The translations under genes were made by a program, and so were the position numbers. The notes beneath the pieces were generated by a model. It was not told the origin of the DNA. It saw nothing but the letters and a program-made list of their open reading frames with translations, and searched no databases. A stretch of 61,593 nucleotides of DNA. Origin: Bacillota bacterium. GTDB lineage: Bacteria; Bacillota_I; Bacilli_A; RF39; UBA660. Each line of letters opens with the position of its first letter. The first letter of the stretch is position 1. The stretch lies in the NCBI GenBank assembly GCA_015059305.1, contig SVAQ01000007.1, positions 1 to 61,593 of the forward strand, in the 5' to 3' direction. Below are positions 45,627-54,638 of the stretch, in pieces.

Positions 45627-47234
45627 ATGAAAGAAAAAATAGTTTCACTAATTAAAAGTGAACTAGAAAAACTTGGTATATCAAAGGAAGAAATTACAAT
45701 TGAAATTCCTAAAACTAAAGAAAACGGTGATTATAGTACAAACATAGCGTTACAACTAGCTAGAGAATTACGAAGAAATCCTTTAGATATTGCAAAGGAA
45801 ATAGCATCAGGAATTACTGATAAAGCAATTAATAATGTAGTAGTAGCACCTCCAGGTTTCATTAACTTCTTTGTAACAAATGATTATCTTTTAGAAAATA
45901 TAAATAATGTAATTGAATTAGGAGACAAATACGGATCTTGTGATATAGGTAAAGGTCAGAAAATAAATATAGAATTTGTTAGTGCTAACCCGACTGGAAT
46001 TTTGCATATGGGAAATGCTCGTGGTGGAGCTTATGGTGACTCATTAGCTAGAATTATGAAATTTTGTGGTTATGAGGTTACTAAAGAATATTATTTAAAC
46101 GATGCTGGTAATCAAATAAATAAATTAGCTAATTCAATATATAGTCGTTATTTAACAAAATGTGGGATTGAAAATGAATTCCCAGAAAATGGATATCCTG
46201 GACAAGAAATATATGATATTGCGGAAATTATTTATTCAGACCACCAAGATTCCTTAATAAATAATGATTTAGAAATTTTTAAAAAGTATGGAGTAGATTA
46301 TTTAACAAAACAAATTTTTAAAGATTTGGAAGAGTATCGTATTACATATGATGTTGTAACTTCTGAAAAATCAATTTATGAAAAGCACCCAATTAATAAT
46401 GTATTAGATAAGATTAGAAATAATGGCTTTTTATATGAGAAAGAAGGAGCAACGTGGTTTAAAAGTAGTGAATTACTTGATGATAAAGACCATGTGTTTA
46501 TCAAAGCTGATGGTAGTTATACTTATGTAGTACCAGATATCCCTTATCATATGGATAAGATAGATCGTGGTTATGTTAAAGTTATTGATGTTTTAGGAAC
46601 TGACCACCATGGTTATGTAGCGAGATTAAAAAGTGCTATCAAAGCAGTTGGTTATGATGAAGAAAAATTATCTGTTAAATTACTTCAGTTAGTACGAATA
46701 GTAAAAAATAAAGAAGTAGTTGTAATGCATAAGAGAAGTGGAAATGTAATTACATTAAAAGACTTAATAGATGAAGTAGGAGTAAATGCAGCAAGATACT
46801 ATTTTTCAAAAAGTTCTTTAGATACGCAAATGGATTTTGATATAGAACTTGCTAAATCAAAATCTAATGATAATCCTGTGTTTTATGTATGTTATGCATA
46901 TGCAAGAATTTGTTCGATTTTAAATAATTATAATGAAATACAAAAAGTTGATAAATTTGAGTGCATAAATGAAGAAGCAGCATATAATGTTTTAGCTAGT
47001 GTATATAAATTTGGTGATGTTGTAAAAAGTGCTTGTGCAAAAGAAATGCCTCATATAATTACAAATTATGTATATGAATTAGCATCTTTATTCCATACTT
47101 ATTATGAAAAATGTCGTATAGTAAGTGATGATGAAAAGAAAACGATAGAAAATTTAAATTTAATTAAATGTATAAAAATAACACTTTATAATGCTTTAAG
47201 TTTAATTGGCGTTATACCGGATGAAAGGATGTAA
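45627..47234 (+). CDS. argS: Arginyl-tRNA synthetase
   Basis: ArgRS charges tRNA-Arg. The 535-residue class I enzyme has the Arg-tRNA N-terminal domain (GDYSTNIALQLA), the HIGH motif NPTGILHMGNARGGAYGD and VPDIPYHMDK. The degenerate KMSKS region MHKRSGNVITL is usual for this family. It ends in the DALR anticodon domain with C-terminus GVIPDERM. Shine-Dalgarno AAGGAAGG. rpoE follows after 4 bases. Confidence 0.97.
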   Translation: MKEKIVSLIKSELEKLGISKEEITIEIPKTKENGDYSTNIALQLARELRRNPLDIAKEIASGITDKAINNVVVAPPGFINFFVTNDYLLENINNVIELGDKYGSCDIGKGQKINIEFVSANPTGILHMGNARGGAYGDSLARIMKFCGYEVTKEYYLNDAGNQINKLANSIYSRYLTKCGIENEFPENGYPGQEIYDIAEIIYSDHQDSLINNDLEIFKKYGVDYLTKQIFKDLEEYRITYDVVTSEKSIYEKHPINNVLDKIRNNGFLYEKEGATWFKSSELLDDKDHVFIKADGSYTYVVPDIPYHMDKIDRGYVKVIDVLGTDHHGYVARLKSAIKAVGYDEEKLSVKLLQLVRIVKNKEVVVMHKRSGNVITLKDLIDEVGVNAARYYFSKSSLDTQMDFDIELAKSKSNDNPVFYVCYAYARICSILNNYNEIQKVDKFECINEEAAYNVLASVYKFGDVVKSACAKEMPHIITNYVYELASLFHTYYEKCRIVSDDEKKTIENLNLIKCIKITLYNALSLIGVIPDERM

Positions 47235-47238
47235 ATAA

Positions 47239-47685
47239 ATGAAATTAAAAAATTTATCTAAGGAAGATTTAGAAACAATGAGTTTTGGAGAAATTACTGA
47301 ACTTGTTTTAAATGAAAATGGTTCCCAAATGAAAATAGTTGATATTTTCAGGAAAATTTGTACTTTATTGGAAATGAGCGATACTGAATTTGAAAATAAA
47401 GTAGCAGACTATTTTGAATTAATTTCTACAGATAAAAAATTTATAGTTTTAGATAAAGGATTTTGCGATTTACGTAAAAAACATACTCCTAAATTAGTAA
47501 TTGAGGATGACGAAGAAGATATCGTTGAACATGAAAGTATAGAAGAAGACGAAAAAGAGGTAGTTGAAGAAGATAGCGAAAATGACATTTTTTATGATAG
47601 TTCTAGTGAAGAAGATGATGTAGAAGATGTCGACGATGAATTAACTGATTTTATTGTAGTTGATGAAGATGAAACAAGTATGTAA
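47239..47685 (+). CDS. rpoE: RNA polymerase delta subunit
   Basis: Delta is a Firmicute RNA polymerase subunit that promotes recycling and promoter selectivity. The 148-residue protein has the folded N-terminal HARE-HTH domain (MSFGEITELVLNENGSQMKI) and a disordered acidic C-terminal half rich in Asp/Glu (EESEED-like runs), as in the family. In B. subtilis it sits near ctrA; here it follows argS. Confidence 0.93.
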   Translation: MKLKNLSKEDLETMSFGEITELVLNENGSQMKIVDIFRKICTLLEMSDTEFENKVADYFELISTDKKFIVLDKGFCDLRKKHTPKLVIEDDEEDIVEHESIEEDEKEVVEEDSENDIFYDSSSEEDDVEDVDDELTDFIVVDEDETSM

Positions 47686-47697
47686 TGCTTGTTTTTT
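47672..47697 (+). terminator. rpoE intrinsic terminator
   Basis: AAACAAG (47672-47678) pairs with CTTGTTT (47688-47694), followed by TTT. The rpoE stop codon lies in the loop. Confidence 0.7.
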
Positions 47698-47736
47698 CAT
47701 ATTTTTATTTTTATAATTAGATTGGATGTGAGAAAC

Positions 47737-48801
47737 ATGTTTGAAAGACTAGATGGAATAGTAGAAAAGTATAGAGAATTAAGCGAAAAATTAACTTCTG
47801 AGGAAGTGTTTAATAACTATAATCTTTTAAAACAATATTCAAAAGAAAAAAGTGATTTAGAGGAAACTGTTAATGTTTATACTGAATATAAACAAGTAAT
47901 TAATAATTTAGAAGAAGCACGAGCAATGCTTAGTGATTTAGAACTAAAAGAAATAGCTTTAGAAGAAATTTCAACATTAGAACCTAGAGAAAAAGAATTA
48001 TATGCCGAGCTTGAGCTTTTATTAGTTCCGAAGGATGAAAATGATGGTAAAAATGTCATAATGGAAATTAGAGGAGCAGCCGGTGGTGATGAAGCTAATA
48101 TATTTGCTGGTGATTTATTTAGAATGTATTCCTATTTTGCTGAAAAAAACGGTTGGAAAATTGAGGTAATATCTACGGTTGAAGGTACTTCAGGTGGTTT
48201 TTCCTATTTAGAATGTTTAATTAAAGGGAATAATGTATATTCTAAATTGAAATACGAAAGTGGTTCGCATAGAGTTCAAAGAGTGCCAGAAACAGAAAGT
48301 CAAGGTAGAGTACATACTTCTACTGCAACAGTTTTGGTTATTCCTGAACTTGAAGATGTTAATATAGATATTAATGAAAATGATTTAAAAATAGATGTAT
48401 ATCATTCATCCGGTGCTGGAGGACAATCAGTTAATACAAGTAATTCTGCTGTACGAATTACACATATACCTACAGGGGTTGTAGTTACTTGTCAAGATGA
48501 AAGAAGCCAGCTAAAGAATAAGGAAAAAGCTATGAAGCTTTTAAAAATTAAAATTACAAACGAGCTTCAAGAAAAACAAATGAATGAATCTCAAATGGAA
48601 AGAAAAAGTAAGATTGGTACTGGTGATCGAAGCGAAAAAATTAGAACATATAATTACCCACAAAATAGGGTAACAGATCATCGAATTAATTTCTCTATTA
48701 TGGAATTAGATCGCGTTGTAGATGGTTATTTAGACCCAATCGTAGATGCTCTTATAAATGAAGATATGCGTCTGAAATTAGCAGGTGTGAAGAGTGAATA
48801 A
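47737..48801 (+). CDS. prfA: Peptide chain release factor 1
   Basis: RF1 terminates at UAA and UAG. The 354-residue protein has the GGQ motif SSGAGGQSVNTSNSAVRI and the recognition-loop region RVPETESQGRVHTSTATV. The ATG at 47737 follows a GGATGTGAG stretch; an upstream reading starts inside the rpoE terminator and adds hydrophobic residues. It overlaps prmC, its methylase, by eight bases. Confidence 0.97.
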   Translation: MFERLDGIVEKYRELSEKLTSEEVFNNYNLLKQYSKEKSDLEETVNVYTEYKQVINNLEEARAMLSDLELKEIALEEISTLEPREKELYAELELLLVPKDENDGKNVIMEIRGAAGGDEANIFAGDLFRMYSYFAEKNGWKIEVISTVEGTSGGFSYLECLIKGNNVYSKLKYESGSHRVQRVPETESQGRVHTSTATVLVIPELEDVNIDINENDLKIDVYHSSGAGGQSVNTSNSAVRITHIPTGVVVTCQDERSQLKNKEKAMKLLKIKITNELQEKQMNESQMERKSKIGTGDRSEKIRTYNYPQNRVTDHRINFSIMELDRVVDGYLDPIVDALINEDMRLKLAGVKSE

Positions 48802-49513
48802 ATTTGATGAGGAATTAATTAAAAAGTATGTTCCTCATAATCAGATTGATAAGGCACTTCAAAAACTTTCAAAGGGCTATCCAGTCCAATATATTATAGG
48901 CAATGTTGAATTTTACGGTAACCTTATCAATGTAAATGAAAAAGTGTTAATACCTAGATTTGAAACTGAATATTTGGTTCAAGATTTATTAAAATATATT
49001 AAAGAATATGATTTTAAAAATCCTAAAATATTAGATATAGGCACAGGTTCAGGGTGTATTGCAATAGCATTAAAAAAAAATGTTGACTCAAATGTAGATG
49101 CGCTTGATATAAGCGCTGATGCCCTTGAAGTTGCCAAAGAAAACGCAATATTTAATAATGTAAATATTAATTTTATTAACCAAGATATTCATGAATTTAA
49201 GCCTGATTATAAGTATGATATTATAGTTTCTAATCCCCCGTATGTTTCTAAAGATGTTATGGTAGATGAAAAGACTAAATATGAACCTCAAAATGCTATT
49301 TTTGCGGGTGATAATGGATTGTATTTTTATAAAGTAATATTAGCAAATAGTATCCATTATTTATCTAAAAAGAATATTATTGCTTTTGAAACCGGTCATA
49401 ATCATGCTTTGGCAATAACAAAAATATGTAAAGATTATTATCCTAATGCAAAAATAATAACGAAAAGTGATTTAAATGGATATGATAGATATATTTATAT
49501 TATAAATGATTAA
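48794..49513 (+). CDS. prmC: Peptide chain release factor glutamine methyltransferase
   Basis: PrmC methylates the Gln of the GGQ motif in release factors. The 239-residue protein has PRFETEYLVQDLL, the SAM motif ILDIGTGSGCIAIAL and the catalytic VSNPPYVS. It starts with GTG (48794) behind GGTGTGAAG within the prfA 3' end. The prfA-prmC pairing is nearly universal. Confidence 0.97.
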   Translation: MNKFDEELIKKYVPHNQIDKALQKLSKGYPVQYIIGNVEFYGNLINVNEKVLIPRFETEYLVQDLLKYIKEYDFKNPKILDIGTGSGCIAIALKKNVDSNVDALDISADALEVAKENAIFNNVNINFINQDIHEFKPDYKYDIIVSNPPYVSKDVMVDEKTKYEPQNAIFAGDNGLYFYKVILANSIHYLSKKNIIAFETGHNHALAITKICKDYYPNAKIITKSDLNGYDRYIYIIND

Positions 49514-49554
49514 AAAAAACTATTATTAATCATAATTATAGTGGTGATATGATT

Positions 49555-50058
49555 ATGAAAAAAATAATAGTTTTTTTATTTGTAATAACAGTAATATTCA
49601 TTAGTAGTAGCGAAGAAAATATTATTATTCCAAGGGATAGTTTACGTTTTAGAATAATTGCAAATAGTAATAGTTATCAAGATCAGTTATTAAAGATGGA
49701 AATAAGGACAGAATTATTACCTATTTTGAGTGATATATCAAATAATTCCTCAACGATTGAAGAGGCTAGAAAAAATGTAAAAAACAACATAAATAATATT
49801 CAAAATAGGATATCAAAGTATTCATCAAATTTTAATGTTAATTTTGGACAAAATTATTTTCCCCACAAAAAATATAATAATGTTATCTATAATGCTGGTA
49901 ATTATGAGTCGTTAGTTATTACGCTGGGTGAGGGAATCGGAGACAATTGGTGGTGTGTATTATTTCCACCATTATGTCTTTTGGAAGCAGAAATAAGTAA
50001 TTTAGATAGTATAACGTATGATTCATATTTAAAAAAAATCATAAATAAATATTTATAA
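49555..50058 (+). CDS. spoIIR: Stage II sporulation protein R
   Basis: SpoIIR is secreted from the forespore and triggers SpoIIGA to activate sigma-E. The 167-residue protein has an N-terminal export segment and the diagnostic SLRFRIIANSNSYQDQLLK. The C-terminal signature is TLGEGIGDNWWCVLFPPLC. The ATG at 49555 follows GGTGAT by six bases; an ATG two codons earlier abuts that site. It lies between prmC and mntP, as in the B. subtilis ywk/ywl region. Confidence 0.94.
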   Translation: MKKIIVFLFVITVIFISSSEENIIIPRDSLRFRIIANSNSYQDQLLKMEIRTELLPILSDISNNSSTIEEARKNVKNNINNIQNRISKYSSNFNVNFGQNYFPHKKYNNVIYNAGNYESLVITLGEGIGDNWWCVLFPPLCLLEAEISNLDSITYDSYLKKIINKYL

Positions 50059-50071
50059 AATATAATTTAAT

Positions 50072-50605
50072 ATGAATATTTTATTACTGATTTTTATTGG
50101 TATATCTTTGTCAATGGATACCTTTTCTTTATCTTTAAGTTTGGGGACTTTTAATATTAATAAAAGAAAATGTATTCTTTTTTCATGTATAGTAGCATAT
50201 TTCCACTTTTTTATGCCATTATTAGGATCAATTTTGGGTAAGTCTATTGAGCGATTTTTGGTAGTAAATCCAGATAAATTATTATTTATTATTTTTGTTT
50301 TTATCGCTATAGAAATGTTAGTAGAATTAATGTCAAAAGAGGATAAAAAATATGATTTTTCTTTATTAAATATGATTATGTATGCTTTTTCTGTAAGTAT
50401 TGACAGTTTAACTGTCGGAATTGGTCTAAAAAACATAGTAACTTCGCCTGTTGTTGGAGCTCTAATTTTTTCTTTTAGTTCGTTTGGCTTTACTTTCTTA
50501 GGACTTTCTATTGGTAAATTTTCATACGAAAAACTAGGGAAAATATCAAAAATTATCGGGCTTTTTTTAATTTGTATTTTAGCGCTTATACATCTGTTTA
50601 AATGA
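50072..50605 (+). CDS. mntP: MntP/YtaF family membrane protein (putative Mn efflux)
   Basis: The 177-residue product has about six membrane segments in two homologous halves. Each half starts with a conserved acidic motif (SMDTFSLSLSLG and SIDSLTVGIGL), typical of the MntP/DUF204 family. B. subtilis mntP (ywlD) lies in the same neighbourhood between spoIIR and rpiB, which favours MntP. The related sporulation protein YtaF cannot be excluded. The Shine-Dalgarno is weak and the gene starts 13 bases after spoIIR. Confidence 0.78.
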   Translation: MNILLLIFIGISLSMDTFSLSLSLGTFNINKRKCILFSCIVAYFHFFMPLLGSILGKSIERFLVVNPDKLLFIIFVFIAIEMLVELMSKEDKKYDFSLLNMIMYAFSVSIDSLTVGIGLKNIVTSPVVGALIFSFSSFGFTFLGLSIGKFSYEKLGKISKIIGLFLICILALIHLFK

Positions 50606-50609
50606 AAAT

Positions 50610-50694
50610 TTGACTAGTTATAAAAAATAAAATATAATGAAGTTGAGTTAACAAATTACAAAAATTTGACTAAAATCATTAAATAAGATATAGT
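50610..50694 (+). promoter_or_regulatory. Tandem murA promoters
   Basis: Two promoters lie in series. The first is TTGACT (50610-50615), 17 bases, TATAAT (50633-50638). The second is TTGACT (50666-50671), 17 bases, TATAGT (50689-50694). Each -35 sits in the same repeated AAAATTTGACTA element. Confidence 0.8.
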
Positions 50695-50699
50695 ACATA

Positions 50700-50745
50700 T
50701 GCCTTATTTGTTTGAGGCAATGGTATATAAAAATCTTTATATACC
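50700..50745 (+). promoter_or_regulatory. murA leader hairpins
   Basis: TGCCT/AGGCA (50700-50719) and a perfect 10-bp stem GGTATATAAA-aatc-TTTATATACC (50722-50745) directly before the AGAAGGGTGAT Shine-Dalgarno. No T run follows, so it is not a terminator. It may stabilise the mRNA or affect translation. Confidence 0.55.
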
Positions 50746-50759
50746 AGAAGGGTGATAAA

Positions 50760-52025
50760 ATGAAACAAATTAAAATAATTGGGGGAAGACCACTTAGTGG
50801 AGAAATTCATATAGGTGGTGCCAAAAATAGCGCTGTAGCATTGATTCCAGCAGCTTTATTAGCAGAAGGAGTAAGCGTTATTCAAAATGTTCCAAATATA
50901 ACTGATCGTGACGCTTTATTTGATATTGTAAAGGCACTTAATTGTAGCGTTAAAATGGAAGGTACTGAAGTTACGATTGACTCTACTAATATTGAAAATA
51001 ATTTAATTTCAGAAAAATTATCAAATCGATTAAGAGCTTCATATTACTTTATGGGAGTATTATTAGCAAAATATAAACATGTTGAAATGTATTTCCCAGG
51101 AGGATGTAATATAGGGACAAGACCTATTGATTTACATTTAAAAGGATTTGAAGCATTAGGTGCAAAAATTGAACATAACGATGATGATCATAAATATATT
51201 ATTACTGCAGACAAATTGATAGGTACAAGAATAAATTTAGAATTTGCTTCGGTAGGAGCTACTATTAATATAATGTTTGCCGCAACGTTAGCAAAAGGTA
51301 CTACGGTAATAGAAAATGCTGCTAAAGAAACGGAAATTATTAATATTGCTGATTTCTTAAATAAAATGGGAGCTAAAATTATAGGTGCAGGTACTTCAAC
51401 AATAACAATAGAAGGAGTAGAAAAATTAAATTCTACTACAATTGATGTTATTCCAGATCGGATCGAAGCTGGTACATATTTACTAATGGGCGCTATGCTA
51501 GGTAAAGATTTGGTGGTATGTGGTGTAAATCCTGATCATATTACTGCTCTTTTAAATAAATTAAAGGATATGGGCGTTAAATACTTAATTAACGGTGATA
51601 AAATTAAAATTAATAAATGTGAAAATTTAAATCCAATTAATATTACTACATTAGTTTACCCGGGGTTTCCAACTGATTTAGGCCAACCAATGTCAGTTCT
51701 TTTAACTCAAGCTGAAGGGGTCTCTTTATTTGAAGAAACTATATGGGAAAACAGAATGCAACATGTTGAATATTTAAATAAAATGGGAGCAAATATTGAA
51801 TTAAAAGATAATACTCATGCTATAATTAATGGCCCATCTAAACTAAAGGGCTGTCCTATAAATGCCACTGATCTAAGAGGAGGAGCGGCACTAGTTATGG
51901 CAGGCTTAATTGCTGAGGGAGAAACAATAATTTCTAATATTGAATATATTCTAAGAGGATATGAAAATATTATTCGCAAACTAAAAAATGTCGGAGCGGA
52001 TATTAGAATTATTAATAACGAATAG
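50760..52025 (+). CDS. murA: UDP-N-acetylglucosamine 1-carboxyvinyltransferase
   Basis: MurA makes the first committed peptidoglycan precursor and is the fosfomycin target. The 421-residue protein has the substrate Lys in GGAKNSAVALIPAALL and the catalytic Cys in FPGGCNIGTRPIDLH, so it is a fosfomycin-type Cys enzyme. ATDLRGGAALVMAGL is near the end. The ATG at 50760 follows AGAAGGGTGAT. It is driven by two promoters and a structured leader. Confidence 0.97.
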   Translation: MKQIKIIGGRPLSGEIHIGGAKNSAVALIPAALLAEGVSVIQNVPNITDRDALFDIVKALNCSVKMEGTEVTIDSTNIENNLISEKLSNRLRASYYFMGVLLAKYKHVEMYFPGGCNIGTRPIDLHLKGFEALGAKIEHNDDDHKYIITADKLIGTRINLEFASVGATINIMFAATLAKGTTVIENAAKETEIINIADFLNKMGAKIIGAGTSTITIEGVEKLNSTTIDVIPDRIEAGTYLLMGAMLGKDLVVCGVNPDHITALLNKLKDMGVKYLINGDKIKINKCENLNPINITTLVYPGFPTDLGQPMSVLLTQAEGVSLFEETIWENRMQHVEYLNKMGANIELKDNTHAIINGPSKLKGCPINATDLRGGAALVMAGLIAEGETIISNIEYILRGYENIIRKLKNVGADIRIINNE

Positions 52026-52069
52026 TAATTTATTTTGTTTTTATTGAATACTTTTTATTAAGGTGATTT

Positions 52070-52693
52070 ATGAGAAAAAGATATAAACTATTTTTAATAA
52101 TTTTTATATCTTTTATTTTGGTATTATTTATATACTTTTTTTTGAAAGAAGAGAAGTTTATATATGTCAGTCTTGGTGACAAATTATCTTTTAACAATTT
52201 TTCAACATATAATTATACTGAATATTTAAAATATTATTACCAAGATAGTAATATTACTATATATGAATATATAGATGAGTATAATATTACGGGAGAATTA
52301 TCTAAACAGATAAATGAAAACACTGCAAATATTAATTATTATCTAAAAAATGCTAGTTTAATTACGTTAAGTTTGGGCACTATAGAGCTTTATAATTATA
52401 AAGAACTAAATGAAGAGGTAATAATTAATTATTTAAATAATCTTTATATGTTATTAAATAAATTAAGTAGATTAAATAATAACATATATTTAATTAATGT
52501 TTATGAGGATAATTTGCAATTAATTAACAAAAAAATAAGTGATTATTGTAGAGAGTTTAATATTAATTATATTGATCTAAGCATTATTAATTATAATAAT
52601 GTTTATCAAAATGAATTAAAGACATATCTAAGTTATCGTGGGCATAAAAATATTGCGGATAGAATTGTCAAAAATGAGGATAATTCAAAATAA
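52070..52693 (+). CDS. Membrane-anchored SGNH/GDSL-hydrolase-like protein, catalytic residues lost
   Basis: The 207-residue protein has one N-terminal membrane helix and a predicted outside domain. Its order of blocks resembles SGNH lipases such as YpmR: a first block [10 protein letters not shown], a middle block [13 protein letters not shown], and a last block [14 protein letters not shown]. The nucleophile Ser (normally GDSL) is Lys, the GxND Asn is absent, and the DxxH pair is not seen. It therefore looks like a pseudoenzyme. The assignment is by weak pattern. It lies between murA and rpmE. Confidence 0.5.
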   Translation: MRKRYKLFLIIFISFILVLFIYFFLKEEKFIYVSLGDKLSFNNFSTYNYTEYLKYYYQDSNITIYEYIDEYNITGELSKQINENTANINYYLKNASLITLSLGTIELYNYKELNEEVIINYLNNLYMLLNKLSRLNNNIYLINVYEDNLQLINKKISDYCREFNINYIDLSIINYNNVYQNELKTYLSYRGHKNIADRIVKNEDNSK

Positions 52694-52696
52694 TTA

Positions 52697-52724
52697 TTGC
52701 CAATTATATATTTTATGATATAAT
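52697..52724 (+). promoter_or_regulatory. rpmE promoter
   Basis: TTGCCA (52697-52702), 16 bases, TATAAT (52719-52724) preceded by TGA, so an extended -10. Confidence 0.75.
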
Positions 52725-52742
52725 ATCAAAGAAACGGAAACT

Positions 52743-52761
52743 ATGCCAATTATTTGGTATG
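52743..52761 (+). promoter_or_regulatory. rpmE leader hairpin
   Basis: ATGCCAA pairs with TTGGTAT around a short loop, followed by GGGAAGGGAGG and the ATG. L31 leaders that bind their own protein are known in Firmicutes; this is a candidate only. Confidence 0.4.
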
Positions 52762-52776
52762 GGAAGGGAGGATAGA

Positions 52777-52995
52777 ATGAAAGCTAATATTCATCCAGAA
52801 ATGAAAGAAGCTACAGTAACTTGTGTATGTGGCGCAACTTTTAAAACAAAATCAACAAAAGAAAAAATTAATGTTGAAGTATGTAACGAATGTCATCCTT
52901 TTTATACAGGATCACAAAGTAGAGCAAAGAAAACTGGAAATATCGAAAAATTTAACCGTAAATATGGTTTAGATAATAAACAAAAAGCTGCTTAG
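52777..52995 (+). CDS. rpmE: 50S ribosomal protein L31, zinc-binding type
   Basis: L31 bridges the ribosomal subunits. The 72-residue protein starts [16 protein letters not shown] and keeps the zinc cysteines CVCG and [10 protein letters not shown], so it is the Zn-dependent (C+) form. The ATG at 52777 follows AAGGGAGG. A more upstream reading adds non-homologous residues. A T-rich end follows the gene, with only a weak hairpin. Confidence 0.95.
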   Translation: MKANIHPEMKEATVTCVCGATFKTKSTKEKINVEVCNECHPFYTGSQSRAKKTGNIEKFNRKYGLDNKQKAA

Positions 52996-53049
52996 TTTTT
53001 TGTTTTTATTTTATATTTAATATAGTATAATTAACGTGGAGAGTGAATA

Positions 53050-53502
53050 ATGAAAATTTATATAGCATCAGATCATCGTGGAGTTGAAGTAGAAAATAAT
53101 ATTGCACAATATTTGAAGCAAATGGGTATGAGCGTAGAAAGATCTAAAATAGAACATACACCAACAGATGATTATGTGGATTTTGCCTTTGAACTTGCTA
53201 ACCATGTAGTAGAAGAAGACGCGTTAGGCATTTTATTATGTGGAACAGGTATTGGTATGAGTATTGCGGCAAATAAAGTAAAAGGGATTCGGGCTGCTCG
53301 TTGCGTAGATGTGGATGATGCGTTTTATGCTAAAAATCATAACGACGCAAATGTTATTTGTTTATCATCTAGTATTAAGTTAGATTATTTATATGAAATA
53401 GTGGATACCTTCATTAATACAAAAAGAGCAAGCGAAGAAAAACACCTAAATCGAATAAATAAAATCATAAATTACGAAAGTAGCGCATATAATGAGTTAT
53501 AA
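53050..53502 (+). CDS. rpiB: Ribose-5-phosphate isomerase B
   Basis: RpiB (LacA/RpiB family) interconverts ribose-5-phosphate and ribulose-5-phosphate. The 150-residue protein has IYIASDHRGVEVEN, the catalytic Cys in LLCGTGIGMSIAANK, and NHNDANVICL. In B. subtilis the rpiB-like ywlF lies in the same ywl region. It overlaps the small ywzB-like gene by 11 bases. Confidence 0.95.
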   Translation: MKIYIASDHRGVEVENNIAQYLKQMGMSVERSKIEHTPTDDYVDFAFELANHVVEEDALGILLCGTGIGMSIAANKVKGIRAARCVDVDDAFYAKNHNDANVICLSSSIKLDYLYEIVDTFINTKRASEEKHLNRINKIINYESSAYNEL

Positions 53503-53680
53503 AGTGTATGTTTATGCTTTGATGCTACTTGCAAGTGTATTTGCAATAAGTGGAATCAATTTTGATGGAATAATTAAACGTTCGAAAATTTTTGAAGCAA
53601 GAATATTAGTTTTATTGCTAATTATAAGCCTTGCGTATTTATCATCAAGTTTTATTATTAATTTTATAGAATTAACATAA
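53492..53680 (+). CDS. ywzB: DUF1146 (YwzB) family small membrane protein
   Basis: The 62 residues form two membrane helices separated by a basic loop (FDGIIKRSKIFEARIL), the YwzB/DUF1146 pattern. Function is unknown. In B. subtilis ywzB lies upstream of ywmB-murA-spoIID; here it directly precedes spoIID. It overlaps the end of rpiB and has no clear Shine-Dalgarno. Confidence 0.8.
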   Translation: MSYKVYVYALMLLASVFAISGINFDGIIKRSKIFEARILVLLLIISLAYLSSSFIINFIELT

Positions 53681-53690
53681 AAGGAAAAAT

Positions 53691-54599
53691 ATGAAAAATA
53701 AAATACTATTAATTGTAGTAGTAATTTTAGCGGTTATAAATTGTTTTTTAAGAAGTCCACAAAAAGAGACTTCTTTTTTAATAGAAGATAAAATTTTAGT
53801 GAAAAATACCGATAATAACAAAATAGAAAGCATTAATATAGAAGAATATTTAGTTGGGGTTTTAGCGGGAGAAATGCCTGCTTCTTTTGAGATGGAGGCT
53901 CTAAAAGCGCAAGCTGTAGCATCAAGGACTTATGCCTATTATAAAATTTTAACTTCTGATGGTGAATATGATGTTACAAATGATACAAGTACACAAGTTC
54001 ATTTGACAAATGAGCAAATGAAAGAAAAGTGGAAAATTGATTATGAATATTATGTGTCAAAAATTCAAGATGCTATAAAGGCTACTAAAAATGAAGTATT
54101 AATTTATAAAGGCAAAATTATCCCAGCGTATTATTTTTCAATGAGTAATGGATATACTGAAAATGGTCAAACTGTTTTTGGAGAAAACGGGGTTTATCTA
54201 TCTAGTGTAATTTCTAAGGAAGATACTTCACATCGTAATTTTGAGGTTATTACAGTTTTTGAAAAAGATAAATTTTGTAAATTGTTAAATATAAAATGCG
54301 ATAGTATTAATATATCGGATCCAATTAGAAATAGTGCTAATCGAATTGACTTTATTACTATAAATGGAAGAAAATATACTGGTATAGAAATAAGAAAATT
54401 GTTAAACTTGCGTTCTACTGATTTTACTATTGAAATAGAGGATTCTTCAATAAATGTTACAACTTTTGGGCATGGTCATGGTGTTGGAATGAGTCAATAT
54501 GGAGCTAACAATATGGCAAAAGAGGGAGTTTCTTATTTGAATATTTTAAAACATTATTATACCGGAGTAGAAATTAAACCAGTGAGTAGTATAAAATAA
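53691..54599 (+). CDS. spoIID: Stage II sporulation protein D, lytic transglycosylase
   Basis: SpoIID cleaves glycan strands during engulfment, together with SpoIIP and SpoIIM. The 302-residue protein has an N-terminal membrane anchor and the catalytic Glu in GVLAGEMPASFEMEALKAQA. ASRTYAYYK and the C-terminal GHGHGVGMSQYGANNMAKEG are diagnostic. The Shine-Dalgarno is AAGGA. spoIIQ follows, giving an engulfment gene pair. Confidence 0.96.
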   Translation: MKNKILLIVVVILAVINCFLRSPQKETSFLIEDKILVKNTDNNKIESINIEEYLVGVLAGEMPASFEMEALKAQAVASRTYAYYKILTSDGEYDVTNDTSTQVHLTNEQMKEKWKIDYEYYVSKIQDAIKATKNEVLIYKGKIIPAYYFSMSNGYTENGQTVFGENGVYLSSVISKEDTSHRNFEVITVFEKDKFCKLLNIKCDSINISDPIRNSANRIDFITINGRKYTGIEIRKLLNLRSTDFTIEIEDSSINVTTFGHGHGVGMSQYGANNMAKEGVSYLNILKHYYTGVEIKPVSSIK

Positions 54600-54638
54600 A
54601 AAAATATTTCCATACTTGTATATAGGAGGAAATATTAA

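Noticed and set aside
49520..49545. Inverted repeat before spoIIR as a terminator
   Set aside because: The stem has mismatches and no T run follows it.
50053..50436. 127-codon open frame on the minus strand
   Set aside because: It lies opposite mntP, whose family motifs and orientation fit the neighbours; the antisense product is Ile/Lys-rich and featureless.
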